Origin: Opitutaceae bacterium
Lineage (GTDB): Bacteria > Verrucomicrobiota > Verrucomicrobiia > Opitutales > Opitutaceae
Direction of reading: 5' to 3'
NCBI GenBank assembly: GCA_003151515.1
Contig: PLXS01000008.1
Location: 62,001 to 126,000, forward strand
DNA length: 64,000 nt
How positions within the stretch are numbered: the stretch's first letter is position 1; each line of letters begins with the position of its first letter. This document shows, piece by piece, positions 46,598 to 53,741 of the stretch. The position numbers were made by a program, and so were the translations under genes. The notes beneath the pieces are model-generated. The model had not been told where the DNA came from and did not search any database. It saw only the letters and a list, made by a program, of their open reading frames with translations.

Positions 46598-47656
46598 ATG
46601 CCAGCGCCGCATCCCACCGAGCACATCCTGATCGTCGACGACGACGACGGGATGCTCATCCTGATGGCGGAGGCGCTGCGCGCCGAGCATTACGCCGTCG
46701 CCACCGCCCATTCGGGATCCGCTGCGCTTGAGGCCATGGGGCGGCAGGTGCCGGACCTCATGCTCCTGGACCTCAAGATGCAGGACATGGACGGAACGAC
46801 CCTGATCAAGCGGCTGAAGGAGCGCAACCTGCGCGTCCCGTTCATCGTCGTCACGGGCAGGGGGGACGAGAAGGTCGCAGTCGAGACGATGAAGGAGGGG
46901 GCGCTTGACTACGTCATGAAGGACACGGGCCTGCTCGACCTGCTGCCCTCGGTGATCAAGCGCGCGCTCAGCGGCGTCGAGCGCGACCGGGCGCTCGCCG
47001 GCGCCCAGGCCGACAGCCGCAGGCTCGAGAGCGAGATCGTCGCCATAAGCGAGAAGGAGCGGCACAACATCGGCGCGGACCTCCACGACGGACTGGGCCA
47101 GCAGCTGACCGCGGTCGAGCTGATCTGCACGGGCCTGAAGGAGGACATCGCGGAGCTGCGGCCGGACCTGAGGGAGCGGGTCGAGCAGATGGGCAGGATG
47201 CTGCGGGAGGCGGTCGCGCAGACCCGGGTCCTGTCCCGGGGCCTGGTTCCGGTGAGGGACGACCCGGACGCGCTGCGCACGGCCCTGGCCGAGCTCACCG
47301 AGAGGATCAATTCCCTGAGGCGCATCCGCTGCCGGCTGGAGTGCCCGGCGACGGTGGCGGCCCTCGAGCCCACGGTGGCGGGCCACCTCTACAGGATCGC
47401 CCAGGAGGCCGTGAACAACGCCGTGAAGCACTCCAAGACGACGGAGATTGTGGTGCGCTTCCGCGACACCAAGGACGGCCCCTGGCTCCAGATCTCGGAC
47501 AACGGCTGCGGCATGCCCAAGACGGACGAGCGAAACCCGGGCCTTGGGCTACGGATGATGCAGCACAGGGCCCGTGTGATCGGGGCCACGCTGACCGTGT
47601 CCTCGAAGAAGGCCGCCGGAGTGACGGTAACCTGCGCGTTTGCGCCCAGGGAATGA
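46598..47656 (+). CDS. Receiver fused to NarX-type (HisKA_3) histidine kinase
   Basis: Protein of 352 residues. Residues 1-125 are a receiver (ILIVDDDDGMLI, LMLLDLKMQDMDG, VVTGRGDEKVAVETMKEGALDYVMKD). The HisKA_3 phosphoacceptor is in ISEKERHNIGADLHDGLGQQLTAVEL. The HATPase has LYRIAQEAVNNAVKHSKTTE, ISDNGCGMP and GLGLRMMQHRA. HisKA_3 kinases pair with NarL/FixJ regulators, and exactly such a gene follows with an ATGA overlap. A receiver at the input end means this kinase is itself controlled by phosphorylation from the upstream kinase. Confidence 0.94.
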   Translation: MPAPHPTEHILIVDDDDGMLILMAEALRAEHYAVATAHSGSAALEAMGRQVPDLMLLDLKMQDMDGTTLIKRLKERNLRVPFIVVTGRGDEKVAVETMKEGALDYVMKDTGLLDLLPSVIKRALSGVERDRALAGAQADSRRLESEIVAISEKERHNIGADLHDGLGQQLTAVELICTGLKEDIAELRPDLRERVEQMGRMLREAVAQTRVLSRGLVPVRDDPDALRTALAELTERINSLRRIRCRLECPATVAALEPTVAGHLYRIAQEAVNNAVKHSKTTEIVVRFRDTKDGPWLQISDNGCGMPKTDERNPGLGLRMMQHRARVIGATLTVSSKKAAGVTVTCAFAPRE

Positions 47657-48372
47657 AGGCCCGGGCGAAGAAGCACGCTTCCCAGGGTCCGGCGGAGGCG
47701 CCGGCCGTGCGAGCGGCCCCGGCCCCTCGAAAGAAGATCCTCCTCGTCGACGACCACCCGATGATGCGGGCGGGGCTCGCGCAGCTCATAAACCGGCAGC
47801 CCGACCTCGAGGTCTGCGGCGAGGCTGGGGATCCGGCGGCGGCCAGCAGGGAGCTTGCCCGGATACAGCCCGACCTGGTGCTCTCCGACATCAGCATGCC
47901 GGGCAGAAGCGGCCTTGAGTTCATCAAGGACCTGCTCGCCCAGAACCCGAGCATGCTGATCCTGGTGGTGTCGATGCACGACGAGGTCGTGTACGCCGAG
48001 CGGGCGCTGAGGGCGGGCGCGCGCGGCTACGTGATGAAGGAGGCCGGCGGCGAGAACCTGCTCGCCGCCATCCGGCAGGTCCTCTCGGGGCAGGTCTACC
48101 TGAGCCCGAAGATGTCGGCGAAGATTCTGGACGACCTCTCCGCCAGGCGTCCCCGCGGCTCGGCCTCGCCGATCGAGAGGCTCAGCGACCGCGAGTTTGA
48201 GATCTTCCAGCTCGTTGGCCTTGGCAAGAGCACGAAGGACATCGCGGTGCAGCTGCACCTCAGCCCGAAGACGGTCGACGTCCACCGCGGTCACATCAAG
48301 GAGAAGCTTCAGATGCCTGATTCGACAGCCCTCGTCCGGTACGCGATCCGCTGGGTGGAGACCCAGACCTGA
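47653..48372 (+). CDS. Response regulator, NarL/FixJ family
   Basis: Protein of 239 residues from ATG 47653 (MKARAKKHASQGPAEAP), with a longer than usual basic/Ala-rich N-terminal extension. Receiver: ILLVDDHPMMRAGLA, LVLSDISMPGRSGLEFIKDLL, VVSMHDEVVYAERALRAGARGYVMKEAGG. LuxR-type HTH: LSDREFEIFQLVGLGKSTKDIAVQLHLSPKTVDVHRGHIKEKL. It is the output of the signalling operon and is the best candidate regulator of the neighbouring usp, nitroreductase and pat genes. Confidence 0.95.
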   Translation: MKARAKKHASQGPAEAPAVRAAPAPRKKILLVDDHPMMRAGLAQLINRQPDLEVCGEAGDPAAASRELARIQPDLVLSDISMPGRSGLEFIKDLLAQNPSMLILVVSMHDEVVYAERALRAGARGYVMKEAGGENLLAAIRQVLSGQVYLSPKMSAKILDDLSARRPRGSASPIERLSDREFEIFQLVGLGKSTKDIAVQLHLSPKTVDVHRGHIKEKLQMPDSTALVRYAIRWVETQT

Positions 48373-48430
48373 CCGCGGCTTTAAGGCTAGATTCCCGGCG
48401 CGAATGGCGGCATTCATGGGGGTGCCTGCC

Positions 48431-48467
48431 CGGCCCGCCTTAGGCGGGCCGTTCGGGGCGCCCCGAA
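48431..48467 (+). terminator. Hairpin pair after the signalling operon
   Basis: Nine-base perfect stem from CGGCCCGCC with loop TTA (48431-48451), then a 16-base perfect palindrome TTCGGGGCGCCCCGAA at 48452-48467. No T-tract follows, but a C-run does, so it may terminate weakly or by a two-hairpin mechanism before the GTG start at 48481. Confidence 0.6.
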
Positions 48468-48480
48468 CCCCCCCATAGCC

Positions 48481-49422
48481 GTGCGAGCGAACTCACGCAT
48501 CCTTTCCCTGGGAGGCCTAGCGGCCGGGCTGCTTGTGCTCGCCGGCGCTAACGCCGGGGCGCAGGAGTTCGTCCCGGCCGGCAAGTCCCTGCCAGAGAGG
48601 CCCGGACTGCCCATGGCCTACGTAGGCGGGGAGCGCCTTCCCATTGTCGCCTTCGACGGACACAGCCCGGTCGTCGTCGTAAACGGGGCGAGAAAGACGA
48701 GGCGCGACGTCCCGGTCTCGATCGTGCCGGGCGCGAGCTTCGGCGACGGATTTGTCGCCATAAAGGAGGCCGAGGCCACCGGAGAGCAGATGACCTATGA
48801 CATCTACGGCTCGAAATCCACGCGATCGTTCACGGCGTTTGACGCAACGCTGACGGCGGACCGCGACATGGATGACGTGTACCTGCTGCTGCTCGTCTTC
48901 CCGGACCTTGGCGGCGTCTACGACTCGGCGCCCAAGGTGGCCATTGTCGGCACGGGTGTCGGCCGCCTCGAGGCGCCCAGGGGAAAGAAGGTTTCCGCGG
49001 ACTTTCCCCCGATGAATTCGAAGGAGAGGCTCTATTGGACAGCGCTCGTCTTCAGCGGGCCCTCGGCGGTCCGCAGCACGAGGGGAAACGGGGTCCTCGA
49101 CACTCTTTTTGACGCCGTGGACCACGTGGGGCTCGGGAGGGTGATCGCGGAGCGCTCCTCGGGCGGCCATCCCCCGATGGTCTACCGGCATTTCCCCCTC
49201 AAGTTTGGTGACGACCTGAAGGGCAGGCTGGCCGGCCAGACCGTGAACCTGCGCATTCGGGTCTCGCCGGACGGCACGTTCGACTACCTGGACACGACGG
49301 GCGGCGTGGACCCCGCCCTCGCGGCCGAGGCGGCGGCGCAGTTGCGCCAATGGCTGTTCATCCCGAGGATAAAGGACGGCGCCGCCGACGAGGGCACAAT
49401 CGTGCTGCCGGTCAAGTTCTGA
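48481..49422 (+). CDS. Secreted protein of unknown function with TonB-C-like end
   Basis: Product of 313 residues starting at GTG (MRANSRILSLGGLAAGLLVLAGANAGAQ), with a clear signal peptide ending AGAQ. The bulk is not a family I can name. A first beta-rich segment contains GGERLPIVAFDGHSPVVVVNGARKTRRDV and a second MTYDIYGSKSTRSFTAFDATL. The last 60 residues (NLRIRVSPDGTFDYL, LRQWLFIPRIKDGA, TIVLPVKF) resemble the TonB C-terminal fold, without the proline-rich linker or membrane anchor of a true TonB. It is followed after 25 bases by the GH172 gene. Confidence 0.75.
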   Translation: MRANSRILSLGGLAAGLLVLAGANAGAQEFVPAGKSLPERPGLPMAYVGGERLPIVAFDGHSPVVVVNGARKTRRDVPVSIVPGASFGDGFVAIKEAEATGEQMTYDIYGSKSTRSFTAFDATLTADRDMDDVYLLLLVFPDLGGVYDSAPKVAIVGTGVGRLEAPRGKKVSADFPPMNSKERLYWTALVFSGPSAVRSTRGNGVLDTLFDAVDHVGLGRVIAERSSGGHPPMVYRHFPLKFGDDLKGRLAGQTVNLRIRVSPDGTFDYLDTTGGVDPALAAEAAAQLRQWLFIPRIKDGAADEGTIVLPVKF

Positions 49423-49447
49423 TCTGGCGCCCGCGCCACATTTTCCC

Positions 49448-50962
49448 ATGAAAACCGAAACTCCATACCCCGCGACCGCTCCCCAAACCCCGTGGCTAGG
49501 AGCCTTGGCGCTCCTCGCGGCCCTTGCCGTCTCCGTCCAGCAGGCGCCAGGCGCGAACACGGGCTATGCGTCGCCGCTCTCGGGCCTTGCGGAGCCCCGG
49601 GAGGGTGTCGCGATGCACGAGGGATCGTGGGACCGCAAGCACCAGAACGACGACGCCCTGCACGTCAAGGCGGGCGAGACCGTGACGCTCTTCTCCCACG
49701 CCGGCGCCGGATGCATCCACCGGTTCTGGGTGACCATAGCGCCGCGGGAGGACGCCGCGATCCTGAGCCAGGCCATCTTGCGCATGTACTGGGACGGGGA
49801 CGAATACCCCAGCGTCGAGTGCCCCATCGGCGCGTTCTTCGGCGTGGGCTTCGGCGAGCAGAAGGACTACATCTCGATGCCGCTGGACGAGACGTCGGGA
49901 GGATACAACTGCTACTGGCCGATGCCGTTTCACCGGTCGGCGCGCTGGACGCTGACGAATGGCGCCGCCAAGCCGATCGACTCGTTCTACTACAACATCG
50001 ACTACACTGCCCTGGACTCTGTCCCGCAGGACACGCGCTGCTTCCACGCGCAGTTCAGGCGGGAGAACCCGACGGCGCCCGGTAGGAACTACACGATCCT
50101 AGACACTATCGGGGAGGGCCACTACGTCGGGACGGCGCTGTTCATGGCCGGCAGGGGAGGGCTGTATTTCCTTGAGGGCAACGAGATGGTCTACGTCGAC
50201 GGCGCGGCCACGCCGTCGATCGAGGGCACGGGCACGGAGGACTACTTCTGCTCGGGATGGTACTTCGACAGGGGCACCTATTCCGCGCCCTACCACGGCG
50301 TGATAATCAAGGACGAGAAGCGCTCGCGCATCTCCGCTTACCGATGGCACATCGAGGACGCGATCCCCTTCAGGAAGTCGATTCGCTTCACGATCGAGCA
50401 TGGTACGGGAAACGCGGTCACGGCCGACTACTCATCGGTCGCCTACTACTACCTCGCCGGCCCGTCGCCGGCGCCGAACCCGCTCCCGAAGGACCTCATG
50501 CCCTCCAACCTCGCTCCGGTCGCGACGCTGAACATCCCCGGGGCAATCGAGGCAGAGGGGCTGGTCTCCACGGCAAGGGCGACCGCAGGGGGCTTCTGGG
50601 CGCAGGACATGGGGCCGTGGGAGTACGGGGAGGGATGGTCGGGCAAGGGCGCCCTGTTCTGGTACGTAGACAACGCCGGACCTGAGTTGATGCTGCAGGT
50701 GCCCGTCTCTGCGAGGGGCGTCTACGATGTGGTGGCGCGAGTTGCGACCGGCCCGAGTTTCGGCGTGGTCCAATTCGGCCTGGGCGGAAATCCGCTGGGC
50801 GGCCCCGTGGACCTCTACGCGGCGGTCATGGCACCTAAAGATGTCGCGCTCGGGCGCACCGCACTGGTCGCGGGAAACAATCCCATCGCCGTGAAGATAA
50901 TTTCAAAGAACCCCAGCGCCCTTGGCTACAATGTGGGGATTGATGCCTTCATACTTAGGTGA
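49448..50962 (+). CDS. Secreted DUF2961 / glycoside hydrolase family 172 enzyme
   Basis: Protein of 504 residues. The signal anchor is LGALALLAALAVSVQQAPGANT. Residues 40-370 match DUF2961: HAGAGCIHRFWVTIAP, LRMYWDGDEYPSVECPIGAFFGVGFGE, WPMPFHRSARWTLTN, GLYFLEGNEMVYVDG and SIEGTGTEDYFCSGWYF with a catalytic-type Glu in EGTGTED. GH172 members act on difructose dianhydrides or furanosidic and arabinan-type linkages. Residues 385-504 form an additional carbohydrate-binding-like beta domain (EAEGLVSTARATAGGFWAQDM, PVSARGVYDVVARVATGPSFG). It stands between the TonB-C-like protein and the prepilin gene. Confidence 0.9.
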   Translation: MKTETPYPATAPQTPWLGALALLAALAVSVQQAPGANTGYASPLSGLAEPREGVAMHEGSWDRKHQNDDALHVKAGETVTLFSHAGAGCIHRFWVTIAPREDAAILSQAILRMYWDGDEYPSVECPIGAFFGVGFGEQKDYISMPLDETSGGYNCYWPMPFHRSARWTLTNGAAKPIDSFYYNIDYTALDSVPQDTRCFHAQFRRENPTAPGRNYTILDTIGEGHYVGTALFMAGRGGLYFLEGNEMVYVDGAATPSIEGTGTEDYFCSGWYFDRGTYSAPYHGVIIKDEKRSRISAYRWHIEDAIPFRKSIRFTIEHGTGNAVTADYSSVAYYYLAGPSPAPNPLPKDLMPSNLAPVATLNIPGAIEAEGLVSTARATAGGFWAQDMGPWEYGEGWSGKGALFWYVDNAGPELMLQVPVSARGVYDVVARVATGPSFGVVQFGLGGNPLGGPVDLYAAVMAPKDVALGRTALVAGNNPIAVKIISKNPSALGYNVGIDAFILR

Positions 50963-51142
50963 GGGCGTTAATCTTCTCTAATTATGCGTAAGAAACGCTG
51001 TGCATCACGACGCCAGCAGCCCCTAATTTTGAGGCGGAGCATTGTTGCGTATGATCTTAACAATGAGTAAGTAAATATACGCAGTAAACCCCATCGTAAT
51101 TACTTTGCATCAGAAGTTATTCTTAAAGAAAGTGGGTCTTCA

Positions 51143-51168
51143 GCCTTGGTCGATTTACCGATCAAGGC
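51143..51168 (+). promoter_or_regulatory. Hairpin in the leader of the prepilin gene
   Basis: Ten-base stem from GCCTTGGTCG to CGATCAAGGC (one G-T pair), six-base loop, ending 27 bases before the ATG. The surrounding 230 bases are clearly more AT-rich than the flanks. It could be a 5' UTR element affecting mRNA stability or translation; no known riboswitch class is recognised. Confidence 0.45.
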
Positions 51169-51195
51169 AGCAATAGAATACACAAGGTACCCAAA

Positions 51196-51549
51196 ATGAA
51201 TATCACTAAACAGCATACCAAGGGCTTCACCCTTGTTGAAATCATGATCGTCGTCGTCATCATCGGCCTACTGGCCGCCATGGCGATTCCCGCCTTCCAG
51301 AAGGTGCGCACGAACTCGCAGGACAAGGCCGTCCTGAACAACGCCCGCCAGCTCTCGGCAGGCGCCGACCAGTACTACCTCGAGAACGGTGTCTCGACGG
51401 TGACGCTGTCGGACCTCCTCGGGCCCACGTCCTACGTCAAGGCGCTCAACACGGTCGCCAACGAGACGTACCCGACGACCTTCACGCAGGGGATCACGAT
51501 CACGATCACAAGCGTGGCCGGGGTTCGCACGATCACCTACGCGCCGTAG
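51196..51549 (+). CDS. Type IV prepilin / GspG-like pseudopilin
   Basis: Protein of 117 residues. The class III signal is short: KQHTKGFTLVEIMIVVVIIGLLAAMAIPAF, cleaved after Gly before Phe, with Glu at +5. The mature C-terminal part has QYYLENGVSTVTLSDLLGP and KALNTVANETYP, a beta-rich pilin head with no Cys pair. Verrucomicrobial genomes often have abundant single-gene prepilins of this shape. AAGG lies a few bases before the ATG. A strong terminator follows 21 bases after the stop, so it is a monocistronic unit, probably highly expressed. The PilT-like gene at 17722 may serve the same system. Confidence 0.93.
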   Translation: MNITKQHTKGFTLVEIMIVVVIIGLLAAMAIPAFQKVRTNSQDKAVLNNARQLSAGADQYYLENGVSTVTLSDLLGPTSYVKALNTVANETYPTTFTQGITITITSVAGVRTITYAP

Positions 51550-51570
51550 CAATCGGCCAGGTCATTCCTA

Positions 51571-51606
51571 AAGGGGCCGCCCGTTTGTCGGGCGGCCCTT
51601 TGCTTT
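51571..51606 (+). terminator. Rho-independent terminator of the prepilin gene
   Basis: Thirteen-base stem starting AAGGGGCCGCCCG (one G-T pair) with loop TTTGT, closing arm CGGGCGGCCC then TTT, followed by TTTGCTTTT. This is the strongest intrinsic terminator in the window. Confidence 0.92.
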
Positions 51607-51739
51607 TGCAGGGCAGCGGCTGCAGCCGGCCGCGGCTCACGCTAAGACAGTGGAGGGTGCGCTCTCTGCGCGCATGGCTGGCGCGCCACATGGACAACCG
51701 GGGGGTTGGATGGCGCTTCAAATGTTCGCTTGAGGCGCT

Positions 51740-51781
51740 TGACAAAAAACACAGGATTTATTTAACCAGATGGTTAAATAC
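51740..51781 (+). promoter_or_regulatory. Promoter with ArsR-type operator for the ArsR/AHSA1 unit
   Basis: A consensus -35 TTGACA lies at 51740-51745. At 51760-51781 is a perfect inverted repeat: arms TATTTAACCA and TGGTTAAATA separated by GA. It covers the expected -10 region, 10 bases before the ArsR start codon, and is the layout of autorepressing ArsR-family regulators. Confidence 0.85.
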
Positions 51782-51791
51782 GAGCAGCGCC

Positions 51792-52148
51792 ATGCGAAAA
51801 CCGTCCGACAGACTCAGTGCGACCCTTGCAGCGCTCGCCGACCCCACGAGGCGCGCTATCCTGACGCGGCTCGCCGGCGGCGAGGCCGATGTCGGTGCGC
51901 TCGCGAGGCCCTTCAACATGAGCCTTCCGGCCGTTTCCAAGCACCTGAAGGTTCTCGAGCGCAGCGGGCTCATCGCTCGCAGCCGTAGGGCCCAATGGCG
52001 TCCGTGCCGCCTGCAGGCCAAGCCGCTAAGGGAGGTGTCCGACTGGGTCGGCGATTACAGGCGGTTCTGGGAGGAGAGCTTTGACAGGCTCGACGAATAC
52101 CTAGGAGAGCTTCAACGCGGAGGGAAAAAACATGGGAGCAAAAGGTAA
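51792..52148 (+). CDS. ArsR-family transcriptional regulator
   Basis: Protein of 118 residues from ATG 51792. The winged helix includes LADPTRRAILTRLAGGEADVGALARPFNMSLPAVSKHLKVLERSGLIAR, matching the ArsR subgroup genetically linked to AHSA1/SRPBCC proteins (SdpR-like). There are no Cys ligands for metals, so it is not a metal sensor. It overlaps the next gene by 17 bases, so the two are co-translated. The perfect palindrome just upstream is the likely autoregulatory operator. Confidence 0.93.
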   Translation: MRKPSDRLSATLAALADPTRRAILTRLAGGEADVGALARPFNMSLPAVSKHLKVLERSGLIARSRRAQWRPCRLQAKPLREVSDWVGDYRRFWEESFDRLDEYLGELQRGGKKHGSKR

Positions 52149-53589
52149 CACGACCAAGGCGGCCGCGAAATGGGATCTCGTCCTTAAGAGGACGTTCAAG
52201 GCGCCGCGCCACCTAGTCTTCGCCGCCTGGGTCGACGCGAGGCGCTTCGGCGCCTGGTGGGGCCCGCGGGGATTCTCGAACAGGATCCACAAGTTTGACG
52301 CCAGGCCCGGAGGGGAGATCCGGTTGGACATGTGCGGGCCCGAAGGCTCGGTGTACCCGATGTCGGGCAGCTTCAGGGAGATTGTCGTCCCGGAGCGGAT
52401 CGTGCTGGCGACCGCGGCACTGGACGGCGCGGGCAAACCGCTGTTCGAGGTCCTGAACACGGCGCAGTTTGCGGACCACCCCGAAGGAACCGAGCTCACG
52501 CTGACACTGCGGGTGGGCAAGACGACGGAATCGGCGGGCCAGTACCTCAAGGGAATGAAGGAAGGCTGGACCATGAGCCTAGAGCGCCTCGAGGAACTCC
52601 TAGGTGGTGGGACAGGGGGGGGCGGGGGAGAGCCGGGGGCCGACGACAGGCAGTTCGCGGTTTCCCGCGTATTCGAGGCCCCGAGGGAGCTCGTCTGGGA
52701 GGCGATGACCGACCCCAGGCACGTGGCAAAATGGTGGGGACCGCGCGGATTCACGACGAAGATAGAGGAGATGGATGTCAGGCAGGGCGGAGCCTGGATT
52801 CACGTCATGCGCGGGCCGGACGGCACGGAGTACCCGAACAGGAGCGTCTTCACGGAGGTGCAACGGCTCGAACGGATCGCCTACTCGCACGGCGGCGGCA
52901 GGAAGAACGCCCCGGATGATGTCCACTTCACCGCGACGTGGAGCTTCGACGCGCTTGCCGAGAACAGGACAAGGCTCACGGTCAGAATGCAGTTCGCCAC
53001 GGCGGCAGACAAAGCCAAGATCGTGTCCGAGTACGGCGCCATCGAGGGCGCCAAGCAGACTCTTGAGCGGCTTTCCGAGCTTCTACCCCTCATTAACGCG
53101 CACCCGGATTATGTGATTACCCGCATCTTTGACGCACGCCGCGACTCGGTGTTCAGCGCATGGACGGACGCGGCACAGGTCGCGAAATGGTTCGGCCCTA
53201 AGGGTTGCACCGTCCGGGTGGCCCGGTTTGAAGCTAAGCCAGGCGGGATGGCGCACTTGTGCATGCGGATGCCCGACGGACGCGAGATGTGGGGCAAATG
53301 GGTGTTCCGGGAGATCGCCGCTCCGGAGCGGATCGTTTACGTCAACTGCTTCTCCGACGAGAAGGGGGGGCTGACCAAGCATCCGATGAACCCGACGTGG
53401 CCGCTCGAGCTTCTTACGACCGTGACCCTGGAGGATCTTGTCGAAAGGACCCGGCTGACGCTGCGTTGGTCGCCCCTCCACCCGACGGAGGACGAGCAGC
53501 GCACCTTCGACTTGGGCCACGGATCGATGTCCATGGGCTGGACGGGGACGCTGGAGCAGCTCGACAGGCACCTTTCCGGCCGCCGCTAA
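52132..53589 (+). CDS. Triple AHSA1/SRPBCC-domain fusion protein
   Basis: Protein of 485 residues made of three consecutive AHSA1-type START-like domains. Repeats begin at about residues 12, 178 and 325: LKRTFKAPRHLVFAAWVD, VSRVFEAPRELVWEAMTD and ITRIFDARRDSVFSAWTD, each followed by FGAWWGPRGF, VAKWWGPRGF or VAKWFGPKGC, and each ending in a GxxxTLERL-like helix (GWTMSLERLEELL, GAKQTLERLSELL, GWTGTLEQLDRHL). A Gly-rich linker (GGGTGGGGGEPG) joins the first two. ArsR-AHSA1 pairs are common with one domain; three fused copies are unusual. AHSA1 proteins bind hydrophobic ligands or act as stress chaperones, but no ligand can be stated. Confidence 0.93.
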   Translation: MGAKGNTTKAAAKWDLVLKRTFKAPRHLVFAAWVDARRFGAWWGPRGFSNRIHKFDARPGGEIRLDMCGPEGSVYPMSGSFREIVVPERIVLATAALDGAGKPLFEVLNTAQFADHPEGTELTLTLRVGKTTESAGQYLKGMKEGWTMSLERLEELLGGGTGGGGGEPGADDRQFAVSRVFEAPRELVWEAMTDPRHVAKWWGPRGFTTKIEEMDVRQGGAWIHVMRGPDGTEYPNRSVFTEVQRLERIAYSHGGGRKNAPDDVHFTATWSFDALAENRTRLTVRMQFATAADKAKIVSEYGAIEGAKQTLERLSELLPLINAHPDYVITRIFDARRDSVFSAWTDAAQVAKWFGPKGCTVRVARFEAKPGGMAHLCMRMPDGREMWGKWVFREIAAPERIVYVNCFSDEKGGLTKHPMNPTWPLELLTTVTLEDLVERTRLTLRWSPLHPTEDEQRTFDLGHGSMSMGWTGTLEQLDRHLSGRR

Positions 53590-53741
53590 GCCCGCAGACG
53601 CCGATGGCCTGAGGGCGCGGCCTCAATCCCTGACCTCCTAACAGCCAGGGGATTCGGCCTGATTGAATCCAGAACGTTCGACCTCAACGGGCCGCCGCGC
53701 TTGCGCCGCTCGAAAGAGCTGTACTCGCCGCATCGCAGTGC

